NCBI GenBank assembly: GCA_945643635.1
Contig: CALZFC010000021.1
Span: forward strand, 3,484,501-3,548,500
Length of the DNA stretch: 64,000 bases
Source: Allodiplogaster sudhausi
Taxonomy: Eukaryota; Nematoda; Chromadorea; Rhabditida; Diplogasteridae
Direction of reading: 5' to 3'
The translations under genes were made by a program, and so were the position numbers. The notes beneath the pieces were generated by a model. That model did not search any database. It was not told the origin of the DNA and saw only the letters and a program-made list of their open reading frames with translations. This document shows, piece after piece, positions 13,356 through 23,923 of this stretch (the stretch's first letter is position 1; each line of letters starts with the position of its first letter).

Positions 13356-13859
13356 CAAGAAGCAAAAAATTAGTCATAAAAACAACTCACGAGAGAAAAC
13401 TGCTGATGGTGAGTAAGAATGAGAAGAACACATAGGAAGACATGGAAAAGGGAAGACCATTGGTGAGGAAGAATTAGAAGAACGGAAGAGTGAAAGAAAG
13501 GAGCAAAGAAATGCGAATGCTCGTCCAAGACAACGCGGTGAGCGAGAAAGAATTCTCAGGAAAGAAAGAGATGAGTCAGAATGAGAGCTGAGAGGAAAGT
13601 TGCATCCGTTCCTTTCCGATTACTTAGAAAGCGTTACAAATTCATCATTGGCATGCAAACAATAAAAAGTTAGGTTAACTTTTTTCGTCTATTTTTAAGG
13701 CAATTAAGTAGGCTCTTAAATAAAAAAAAGAATATTAGTGCCATCAAAATGCGCAAGAATGAACGATTGTGTCAGAAGAATTTTTAACGAGACCTGAGTG
13801 GCACGGCAAACTTAGCGAAGTGTATAGAGCGCGAGTTATAGACAGAGAAAGACAGAGAC

Positions 13860-13891
<32 letters not shown>

Positions 13892-14175
13892 GGAGGGCGG
13901 AAGAGAGAAAGAGAGAAAAGTGTGTGTGTGAGAGAGAGTATGAGATATATATAAAGATAGAGAAAGGGAGAGAGAAAGAAAGAGAGAAAGAAGGTAGAGC
14001 GAGGGTAGGAAAAAGAGGGAATTAGCACCTCAGAGGGAAAAAAGCTGAGAGAGGTCAAAAAAGCAAAGATAGCGGAAGTGTCATTCTTGAATGAACTGGC
14101 TGTGAAGAACTGGTCATCCAAGAGTCAGTGAGGAGGGGGGTGGGTAAGAGAAATAGATAGAGAGAAACAGAGAAG

Positions 14176-14198
14176 AGAGGGAGAGACTGAAAGAGAGA

Positions 14199-14239
<41 letters not shown>

Positions 14240-14281
14240 GAAGCGAGTGGTGCGAAGAACGAGAGACTGAAAGAGAGAAGA

Positions 14282-14320
<39 letters not shown>

Positions 14321-14412
14321 ACGGAAGCGAGTGGTGCGAAGAACGAGAGACTGAAAGAGAGAAGAAGAGAGAGAGAGAGAACGGAAGCGAGTGGTGCGAA
14401 GAACGAGAGACT
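14176..14412 (+). repeat. Minisatellite, three units of 60-85 bp
   Basis: Three tandem units share the block GAACGGAAGCGAGTGGTGCG followed by AAGAACGAGAGACTG and a GA-rich spacer. The unique block is almost identical in all three units. Unit length differs because the (GA)n spacer expands and contracts. Confidence 0.85.
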
Positions 14413-15685
14413 GTGATAGCAGAAAGACCTGGAGTAGGAACAAGGGACGAGAAAAGGGTAAAGTAAGCGGATGAATCTCTCTCTCTCTCTCTGGATGAAT
14501 GTCCAATGGGATTCATAACGATCATAAAATGTTCGGCGGAATAGAAGGGAGCGATAGCGGAGGGGGTTCTGGAGGCAGGAGAGTCTCTGGGGCGACCATG
14601 GACTTTTTGCAATAGCGAGATGAAAGTCAATGTATGCAACAGCAATCCTAGCGACACAATTATAAGACAGAGAGGGAGCAAGAGAGAGAGAGAGAGACAG
14701 AGACATCAAACGAGCGAGCAAGTTTGGAAACCTTTTAGATAGGAAAAAAAGATTCGCGGAAGCCGAGCATGCACGCGGCGCAGTCAGACACGACACTGAT
14801 TTCTGCCGTTTTAGTATCAGTCATCTCCTCTCCCATCCGACTATTCTATTTATTCTCCATTGTTCAGGGAACTAGCATATGCAACTGCTCTACCTATCCA
14901 GCAATTTCCTCTCTCTACAGCTCTCTCTCCTGTTCTTTTCCTGTCGCTCTCTCTCCTCCTCTCTGTCTCCGTCTTGAACAATGCTTAACCGAGATGCTTA
15001 GGCATATATCCGTGAGAGGATCCAGTTGGGTCGAGCGGCGGCACTCACGAGGAAATCCGAGATGGCCAGAAAGAGCAGCGGAAGGAGAAGAAAGAGGGAG
15101 GGAGGATGAAGAAGATCTCCCCGTGGCAGATCATGATCTGCGTGTGCTTAAACAGACGCGCTTCTCCATCAACTTCCTATTTCTTTCAACAAGAAAGGCC
15201 TTGGAGTTTATGAGAGAAAGAGAGGGAGAAGGAGGGAGATAACGGCAAAGAAAGAGAAAGAGAGAGAAACAATAGAAACAAATAGAAACAGATCAAGAAT
15301 GTTAGAAGTCTACAAACCCATGGAATGACATGATGCAAGAAAAGCGAGAAAGAAGTTGGACAAGCGACGGCATGGTGAGGGCAGAGGGGATTGAAGGTGA
15401 AAGAGGGCAGAGAGAGAGAGGAGGAAACGAGAGAAAGATAGAGAAAGAGGTGAGAGAAATAAAAGAAAGAGAAAGAGGAGATAGAGAGAAAGAGAAAAGA
15501 GAGAACAGGGAATGAAGGGAAAGTAGCGGAACGTCGAGCAAATAGGCGTCGTTGTCTCTTGGAAAGGCCTTGCATGAGACTGTTAAGAATGGAAGGGGAG
15601 TGGAACGAATGAATTGGAATCGGGCAATACTAAGACGAATCGGAGAGCAACGAAAGGGCGGTAGGGCCTGTTGCATGACTGGAAT

Positions 15686-15688
<3 letters not shown>

Positions 15689-15721
<33 letters not shown>
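15689..15721. repeat. (GA)n microsatellite
   Basis: Uninterrupted AG dinucleotide run of about 33 bp. Confidence 0.9.
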
Positions 15722-15725
<4 letters not shown>

Positions 15726-18700
15726 AGAATAGAGTAGTGAATGTCAGAGAGAGAAAAGGAGCAGATATACAAATGAATAGATATGAAGTTGAAGGAGAGA
15801 TACAGAAAAAAGAGACACAGAGATTCAAGAGACAGTAACAACAAAGCTTTATGTAGCCCTGAGATGAAATTTGATTGACGAAATAATGGAAATAGAAAGT
15901 AGACAGAAAAAGACGAGCGAAAAAAGAGAGAGAACGAGGGATGACGAGAAAGGAACAAGAAGACTACCGTCAAGAGGCAATCTTGCAGGAACGAATGACG
16001 CTTGATGGCTGTTGGAAGCGAAGTAAAAGGCCAAAAAGCCCCCCCCCATATAAAACATTCGACATTTCGTAATGGAAGTCGGATGCCTTTTTTAGAGTCT
16101 TTAAATTCAAAGTATGCATAGCGAATAAGACTTTTACAGGACAGAAGCACATAGTGGAGCATTCCTTACAAAGATAAAGATCTCGAAAATATCAACAACA
16201 AAAAAAAGAGAAAAGATCAAGAAATTGTTGACTGAAAGGCAGGTAATGAGCTACATTCTCTCCTGCTTTAGCAAGCTTCTCTTTTGCATAATTGCATAAG
16301 TGCAGAAAGAGATAGAGAAAGAAAAATACAGAGATGACTATGCAGTGAGAGGGAGAGGATACCAGAAGAATACATTTTAAAAGAATTGGCAAAAGAGAGG
16401 GGAGGAAGGAAGTAGAATTAGACCGATCCATATTGGCGATGCTTAGCAACGGTTGTGATATTCAAAGAACTGAACTAATTAGCAGCGATCCGAGTAAAGA
16501 AAGAAAAAAAGCCTTTCCGTTTATTTTTCAGTATTTTAACAGAAGAAAAAGGCTACAAAAAGCGAGGCAGATAACTTCATTGCTGGTCTGCGATTTTCAC
16601 ATTGAGAAAAGAAACGAACATACTTCAGGATCCTTTCTTGTATTTACGACACCCAAAGTTTGCGAAGATGAAGCAGTGGCATAAGCATTTGACAAAAAAA
16701 GGCGGAGAGAAGGGGATGAGGGTGGCAGATGAAGGGTGTAGGCTTGAGAAGAGTGAGGAGAGCGAGAGAAGTGCACAAAAAGCAAGGACAGAACGAAAGA
16801 GAGAGAGAGAGGGAGAGAGAGGAGAGGGTTATAAGGAGAAAGAGAGATAATGAGGTCGGAGAGCGAAAGAAAATGAGGGAGAGACGATGCGAAAGAAAAA
16901 AAGGGAAGTTAGCCAGAGTCGCTTCCTGACGGCCAAAGACGACGCATCTCTGTTAATAAGTGGGGAAGAGATGGCAGGGTGAGATAATCGGAGAGAGCAT
17001 GAGAAGATAGGAGAACGCAGAGACAGAAAAAGAGTGAAAGAGCGAAATAGAATGAAGAGAGAGAGAGAGATAGTGAGAGATGGAGAGAGAGAGGCACGGA
17101 AAAGCAAAGCGAGGAGTATGGCCGACAGACGCACTCACAATCACAGAATCGGGAGCATTTTTCGCCGTTTGCCGAATAACAGGCAAAAAGTTCACGAAGC
17201 AACTGATATAAGAAGCGAAATGCACTGAAACAGTCGGAAACCGATTAAGCTGACCATTGCTAACTTTGCAAATCCAAATGGAATTTAATTCTCAACGGTA
17301 AGCGAGACCAAAAAAGCGTTTTAATTATTAATATATGTAGCAATCAAAATAATTGAACAAAATACTGTCGTAAAATGTAGGTTCACGCAATCAAAAAGAA
17401 AACAGTCGTAAAGCTTTGAACGCGAGACTGTTCGTTGAGGATTTCGCTACTTAGTTTTGCAATTCCGTTTACTGTCACAGTTGCTTTTCCAGTTTAGGCA
17501 GAGCGGTGCTCTCTTGCTTCTCTGTCCAGTGGTGCAAATTACGACCCTCTTCTCAGTTGCGAGGTGAGGGAAGGAGAATAAGAAGAAGGATGTTGTAGTC
17601 TATGAGAGAGAGAGAGAAATAGAGAGAGGGGAGGGAAAGTTCATTCAGTCTCTGAGGCGACCATTAGCTTGATGCAAATCCACACTCGCGTGGACACACA
17701 CGGGGGATGAACGCGCGAAAAGAAGGAGGGATTTACGAGAGCCGGAGGAGCGAGAGGCGAAGTAAAGGGAGAGAAAAGAGAGAAAGAAAGAGAGAATGCG
17801 AGAGAGACAGAGAAAGCTAAAGAGGGAAAGAGCGCACAAGACCAAAGCAAAGCAGGACAAGAGATAAGATGCAAGAGATTTGCCGGGATGTGGAATCTTC
17901 GCGGAGGAAATTTGGCGAAGCGATTCGGGATGACCGGTTGTCGGTGAGCATCAGCCGCGGAGAAGAGAGGACGAGATCACGGAGAAAGAGGAGCCGCCAT
18001 CCGAGTAGTGATATGAGGGGATAGCCAAGAGGAGGGGGAGGGAGGGCCCACTCGAATGGGGGGAGAGGAAAGGTGGAGCATGTATCAGTTATCATATGCG
18101 ACAGGAAAAGAGAGGAAGCACGGGCATCAATAGTAGGTGAAAGAGAGAAAGAGAGGGGCAGAATAGATGCTGAGAGAGAGAATAGCAATAGAGAAATAGA
18201 GGGCAAAAAAAGTGGCTGGAAGAATAGGTACGCCATAGAGCTCGGAGCCAGGAACTGCTGATTAATGATATGGCCAGAATTAAGAGCATTGGATCCAGCG
18301 GACATTGTGTTTTTATCGGTACATTTATCGCACTCTCATGCATACATCGTTGCATTTAAAAGTTTTATGTGTTGCTTGAATCTGAGAGACTGAGAGAGAA
18401 AGAAGATTCCAATTGCTTTCTAGACGGTATGATAACAGTGAAGAGCATGCAACAATTCCAATGATGAGCAGTAGAATGACTGGGAGAACATTCATGCGAG
18501 CTTGCATTCAAGAGTGAAGAAAACTATGACGACGTCGAGGAGAATGCAAAGACATTATGCTACTTTCAACGGTGCCGTTACGTTCATAGGAGATAGCATC
18601 TTGCAGCTGTCAATGCTGGAGATGGGAATGGAGAAACAAGTGAAGAGATATATAGAGAGAGAACGAGAGAGAGAGAGTGAGAGAGCGAGAAGATATCGAA

Positions 18701-20536
18701 AGATAAAAGAAGAAAAGGACAGTGATGTAAGAGAGAGACAAATGAGATAAAAAAGGAACAGCAGAAATGACTCGGCACTTTGCTAACTGACCGTAGCAGC
18801 TAATAGGCAGTGTTGCCACGTACACAGGTAACTGACGATGCTAGAGCATGAGAAGAGGCCTTGAGAGGGACGTGGAGGTGAAAATACGGAGTAAGGGAGA
18901 CAAAGAGGGAAACTAGAGAGAGAGAGAGTGAGAGAGAGATAGTGTCTCTCTGATTCGCTAAAACTCGAATGCCAAAGTTGTTGCGCTAATATGTAGCTCA
19001 TAAAGGTAAATAGGCATGACTATTAACTAGCATATGAACTTGATTTATGTTACCCAAAAAGAGCAAAAAGATGGAAAGGAAGCAAAAGATGGAGAATAAA
19101 AAATCTTAAATCTTAATGATATCTAGAGAACGCAGACAAAAAGAAGACGAAGATGCTTGGGGGCATTACGAGGGAAGAAGCTGAGGGGGCAACGATCGAC
19201 GAAAAAGGAAGAACCAAAGCGACGGCATACTTGAAAGGGGAGAGTAGAGAGGGGGAGAGAATAGATAAAGATAAAGAGTGAGACAAAGATTGAGACAGAA
19301 AGAGAAATAGAGCGAGTGCGAAAGAAATAAACTGAGGAAGAGAGTGAAAAAGAGAAGAAGAGACATGGTGAGAAAAGACTTGATCGCGCGAGGACTTAGA
19401 CAAACTACGAAAGAAAAGGGCAAGGGAGCATATGACTGTTACCGGAAGCAAGAACGAGCCCCCATCCTAAACCGGTAGCTATTAAATCGTATATTCTTGC
19501 ACTGTTAGAGAAGAAACATCATTGGTTTTCATAGCATCAGCCTTTCTTACTCGCCTCGGTGTTTTCTACATCGCTTTCGTTTGCAATCTACATATATATC
19601 TATCTTTCTTTCCTTCTATCGATAGAGAGATCTCTCTCGTCCTTTTCATTTAATATATGAATATATCAGCATATGCAAGCACGTGGATCTTCAAAATGGC
19701 CGGGTCCTTGAGTTGCACACTCGTCAAAGTGGCCATTGTACTCGGCGAACTAAAGAAGTGAAATAGTGAATGCGGGCCAGCCGGAGTCCCTTTTTTGAAT
19801 AGAGCAAAGTCCGAGTGGCGTTGACCTTGCGGCGCATTCAGCCTTGGAGTGACGCAGGGAGAATAAGGGCTACGAGTAAGCAATAGATGCAAGTTCAATT
19901 GAAGAGTTCTGAACTGATCTCCGATATGTAGCACGCATAATCATTCAAGGAAATCAAACGAAAATCCTAAACGCGCATATGCATATTAAACATCCATATT
20001 TGGAATACAGTGAAGATGCAGAATGTGGCTGTAGCTTCTCTGCTCATCACAGAAATGATGTGGAGATAGCCGCTCGAGAATTTCTTGCGCTCTCGATCTC
20101 TCCTCTCTCTCTCTGTCTTGGAGAGGAGTCACAATTGGAACAAGAGCAAGAGAAAGCGAACGATGGACGTTTAACGAGAGACAGTGCAAGAAAGCGATGA
20201 TCAATGTGTAGATATCGTATGAATACGAGAGGGAAATAGAAGAAGGTCGAGGAGCACAATCAGAGATTGAACAGGACAGCGCCCCCTTCCCTCTCCTCCC
20301 CCTCCCTCCCCCTTCCCTACCCGCTAACATATCCCCTCTATGTAGGCACATCCTGTCATTTCCATAAGCAGCACACAATTGAAGCGACTACCTTTACATA
20401 TCTGGAAGATGGCTGCAGATCGGTCATGAATGCCTCAAACAATACAATCGAATCACATTTATTCGTCATTTTTTAAACAATACCTAATAATTACAAACAA
20501 AAACAGTCGTAGATGTGTACTAAATAAATGGACGAA

Positions 20537-21160
20537 TTAAAGGAACATGGTGAGGACGAAAGTTAGTGCCGATAGGAAGCTGGCGGCAGTCGTAGAGCTC
20601 ACCTGGAAATTAGTTAAGTTTATGCTATAAATATTAAAATGTAATTACTTATGATCGTTTTCTTCCTTAATAATTAGAATATTTTAATCGGCATTTACGC
20701 CAACTTTTATAATAATCCAATACTACTTGTTGCACCGGTTGGGAGTTGTCAACGCGCGGGTTGGCAGCGGAGTCCGTTACGGGCCATCCAACCGGGAGCG
20801 GCGGCGGAGGAGGCAGAGCGGGCGAGTAGTCGCCCCCACCATCCAGGGGACAACGACGCTGCGGAAGGGTACTTTATTTACAAACTTGCATTTCTTCAAG
20901 TTTGTGGTTGTTTTCTCTCGTAGATTAAATAAAGTGCACGAGGAAGAGATAGAGAACAAGAGGGAGAGAGATAAGTATAGTGATATAGAGAGACAACTGC
21001 AGAAAAAGAGAACGAAATTGAAAGATAAAGAAGAAGGTTATACCGCTGGGCACGGAGAAGGAAGACGCGGTGAGCCACCACAATAAGTGCTCCACGAGCC
21101 AGTGTCTCCGTAGTCGGCGCAACGGGCAGGATACGGAATCTGAGGTTTTCAATAAGATTT

Positions 21161-21219
<59 letters not shown>

Positions 21220-22059
21220 TACACATATATTAAAGAAAAACAATTTTGTTTGAGAAGTTAGGTTTTAGACAAGCCACGTTGTTAGAGTCGCATGGAGAGG
21301 CGTCCGGCACACAACGCGCACCAGACGATTGCATGACACAAGCTCGGCCGGCTGGAATAATTAGAAAAACTTATTAGAAACAATCACTGAGAGAGAATAT
21401 AATTAGTCACAACTATCGCAATAAGTTATTCTGAATTTTTTGTTGAACGGTCATTGTAATGCAAACAAATTTTTGACTCCGTATGCAGTACTAATGACAA
21501 TTACAAGAAGTCAAATTCTGGCAAGCTGACCGTTTGGCTGGCAGCATCGCGCTGGGAGGCATCGCTGGCACGGATTCGTCGGACACGCCGTCGTCGTCTC
21601 GGCAGCTGCACCGGACACGGTAGTGGGACTTGGAATGGTCGCTGGTGCATCACTCGCTGGCACTGGCCCAAGTGATGTATATGGGAACGGCCGTTTAGTT
21701 TTTAGAGTTGTAGCTGGTAGATCATCCTTAGGCTTCTCCCGTTTGAATCTCGGCGCCGCTAGCAGGGGTGGAGCAAGTAGTGGCGGTGGTGGGCGCAGCA
21801 ACGCAGAGATAGACGCATCTGAAGACGAAATCGAAATAATCGAGGAAGAATGAAGCCATTTATACTCACATACTCCTATTCAAGTACTTTTCGTGCTTTC
21901 ATGCTTTCTTGAAATGTGATTGCAAAGGCTCGATTACAATGGTGCGGATGGTATACCATATGCAGTACAACAATATGTTGCGCAAGGAAGCAACACACCT
22001 GATGACGAAAGAGAGAGGGCGAAGAAGGTGCCAGTGGCAAGGAAGCAAAGGAAGCGCAT
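20537..22059 (-). CDS. Secreted Cys-rich protein with GPI-anchor-like tail, unknown family
   Basis: I do not recognise this gene. Exons (complement): 21999-22059, 21531-21818, 21278-21351, 21044-21139, 20727-20858, 20537-20602. Phases agree at all five introns, giving about 238 residues. Seen: an N-terminal hydrophobic signal peptide (MRFLCFLATGTFFALS); a Pro/Ala-rich, then basic and Thr-rich linker (RPPPPLLAPPLLAAP, REKPKDDLPATT); a cluster of cysteines near residues 105-180 (CPTNPCQRCLPARCCQPN, CVMQ, CVPD, CDSNN, CADYGD, STYCGG, SPCPARRCP); a second proline run (PALPPPPPLPVGWP); and a C-terminal small-residue site followed by a hydrophobic tail (SFLSALTFVLTMFL) with no charged end, as in GPI-anchored proteins. 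Inference: an extracellular protein attached to the outer leaflet. Exon 1 could use a later donor (ATG/GTATAC) in the same phase, adding about 15 residues. Confidence 0.68.
21161..21214. repeat. Compound (CT)n(TA)n microsatellite in an intron
   Basis: A run of TC dinucleotides passes directly into about 14 TA repeats. It lies between exons 3 and 4 of the Cys-rich secreted protein gene (intron 21140-21277), near the branch and acceptor side when read on the minus strand. Confidence 0.9.
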
Positions 22060-22393
22060 CTCCGCGAGTGCTGCAGTCACGGAGATAGATGAGCTATTTA
22101 TGGAAGCCCAGGTGACAACTCCGCCTGTCACCCCTTTCCTACCTATCGTATAGTTCCGGCCGTCGTCCATTGTTAGAGCCACAAGATATCCAATGTAGGC
22201 GTACTCGAGAATGACTCACACCCAACCCTCCAACTCGCGTCGAACCTTTGAAAGCAACGTCTGAAGCCCCCTGAAAAAAGTACATATGTACATATGTATG
22301 CATGATTGAATTTTTCGCAAACAAAATTGTAGCAAAAATTAAAATAAATGCAGATTGAGATGATTGAATGGTACAAAATGTACAACAGTACAT

Positions 22394-22776
22394 CACGGAG
22401 GGTACCCCCTTCCGGTTTGAGAGAATTTTGGTGCGTCGAACTGTAAATTTCTTAAGTTTTCCACAATCGTATTGTGTGACACAAACGTAACGGAACTTCA
22501 AAATCCTTAGCGAAGGTGAAATTGCTGGCAAATTGCCAGTTGCCAGAATTTTCAAATTAATGACCACATATTACGGTAACTTTTGGAGGGAGTGCCTAAA
22601 TTTTCAAATTAATGACCACATATTACGGTAACTTTTGGAGGGAGTTTAAATCACTTCGATCGATGCATTTGGAGGAGAGCTATATGCTGTGCCTAGCCGC
22701 GACGCATGAAACGGGCGCAACGCGGATTTGGTGTGCTCTCAAACCGGAAGAATTTGTATGACCCGTACCCTCCGTG
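22394..22776. mobile_element. MITE family A, copy 1 (6-bp target duplication)
   Basis: Perfect 12-bp terminal inverted repeats CACGGAGGGTAC, extended inside by a second inverted block (TTCCGGTTTGAGAG). Flanked by an exact 6-bp direct repeat GTACAT (22388-22393 and 22777-22782). The interior contains a tandem duplication of about 50 bp (TTTTCAAATTAATGACCACA... ending TTTTGGAGGGAG). A second copy lies at 29544-29927. No coding capacity is seen. A 6-bp duplication is unlike hAT (8), Mutator (9) and Tc1/mariner (TA), and is reported for groups such as Dada and IS3EU. The superfamily cannot be fixed from this copy. Confidence 0.88.
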
Positions 22777-22782
22777 GTACAT

Positions 22783-23374
22783 GTATGTAGTTAGACGGAC
22801 ACATACAATCGCTCTATGGGATATTCATATGTATTATTTATTTATCCATATAAATCGGAAGAGAGGTAGCTCTCACTGAATAAACATGATTACAAGTCTT
22901 TTATTTGGTGGCCTGGGTTTGAATTGAAAGCATTTAGTCCGGATTCGGAGCCCGTCCAGGTACAACTTTTGCCCATTAGGCCTGCATCGGGCCTGGTTAC
23001 TGAGATAATCCGTGATCTACCACAGTATTCCTGTTCCAGCCCATTGTTCCATCTTGCTTCATCGATTACAACATGACGGCGCTTGTTGGATTTGGTACTA
23101 CCGCCGGTATGCTTCAACCGTGCGATTTAAATTTTTAATACCATTAAAATGGTCAAAAACCGATTTTCAAGTGTTGGTAATTCGCGTTGTCTTATCCATG
23201 ATCCCGAAAATGGTTTGAATTTAAAATGTAATTTGTTCATGGCCTGCACTCTATTACTTTCGCGGATAACAAAGAAACGGTGTGGGGAGCATTCTCTATT
23301 TCTCAGTCAGGTCAGCAATATTACTCCCATTTTTTTCTCTCCCCTTTCTAACTCTACTTCTCTCTCTCTCTCTT

Positions 23375-23424
<50 letters not shown>

Positions 23425-23923
23425 ACTCTGTCTCTCTCTCTCTCTTCAGCATAAATAGCTATTTATCACTCTCTTCTCGCGTTTGCCAAGTGTTTCAGAG
23501 AATTTCTCTGCTTCTCTGCCATTCCCTGTTTCTCTGCTTCTCTGCCATTCCCTGTTTCTCTCGCTTCTCCTTCTCTTTACTATTCACACTCCATTTCAAC
23601 ACCTTGACCGCTTGACCTGAAAGCAAATGATCATCGAAAACGGTCCTGTCAAGTACAAGTCATAGCTGTGCTTGTGCTTTTTACTTTGCTCCTGACTAGG
23701 CAGATAGTAGTTTCATATTTGGGAGAAGACACCATGCTCTTTATGCTCCAATGGATTTCAAATTCATAGTTTTTGCTGTTCTTTAAAATATTCCTTCTTT
23801 CCGATTTGATCGGAATGATCGCTTAAGTATCCTTTTCCCTTTATCCTCTTTATCGAGAGAGATGTCTAAGACCATTCCAATTGTAAACAATCTTGCAGGA
23901 GGTACTTCCCAGTCCTCTCCCAC
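22783..23923. other. Intergenic region upstream of the AT-hook gene
   Basis: This stretch holds the presumed promoter and 5' leader of the plus-strand gene. It contains a (CT)n microsatellite (about 23358-23450) and a 26-bp tandem duplication (TTTCTCTGCTTCTCTGCCAT units, about 23507-23560). A good acceptor (CTTGCAG at 23892-23898) lies 25 bases before the chosen ATG, so the 5' UTR is either spliced or receives a trans-spliced leader. Confidence 0.5.
23358..23450. repeat. (CT)n microsatellite
   Basis: CT dinucleotide run with rare interruptions (TTTCGC, TGTC, CACT). It lies on the pyrimidine strand of the downstream plus-strand gene. Confidence 0.9.

Larger units (their letters stand above)
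12533..20536. other. 8-kb purine-rich gene desert with (GA)n tracts
   Basis: No exon with supporting splice phase or recognisable protein was found. The plus strand is strongly purine-rich, with (GA)n tracts at about 13311-13352, 13860-13960, 14205-14235 and 15689-15721. Small pyrimidine-rich islands occur at 14880-14980 and 20090-20120. Open frames of 100-220 codons on the minus strand here are translations of the repeats. Confidence 0.6.

Noticed and set aside
12763..15575. Open frames of 100-290 codons on the minus strand (Ser-Leu-rich)
   Set aside because: They are translations of (GA)n/(CT)n tracts, have no splice-consistent partners and resemble no protein. The same type recurs near 7816-8230, 15302-16162, 42757-43365, 47165-47503 and 48302-48743.
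21623..22153. Plus-strand open frames ending EDEIEIIEEE and ...EIDELFMEAQ
   Set aside because: They lie opposite exons of the minus-strand Cys-rich gene, whose six exons agree in phase. The two plus frames cannot be joined by a good intron because the first ends at a stop without a donor. Some doubt remains.
22139..22567. Minus-strand frame repeated at 29526-29717
   Set aside because: It falls within the two copies of MITE family A. The similarity is that of the element, not of a protein.
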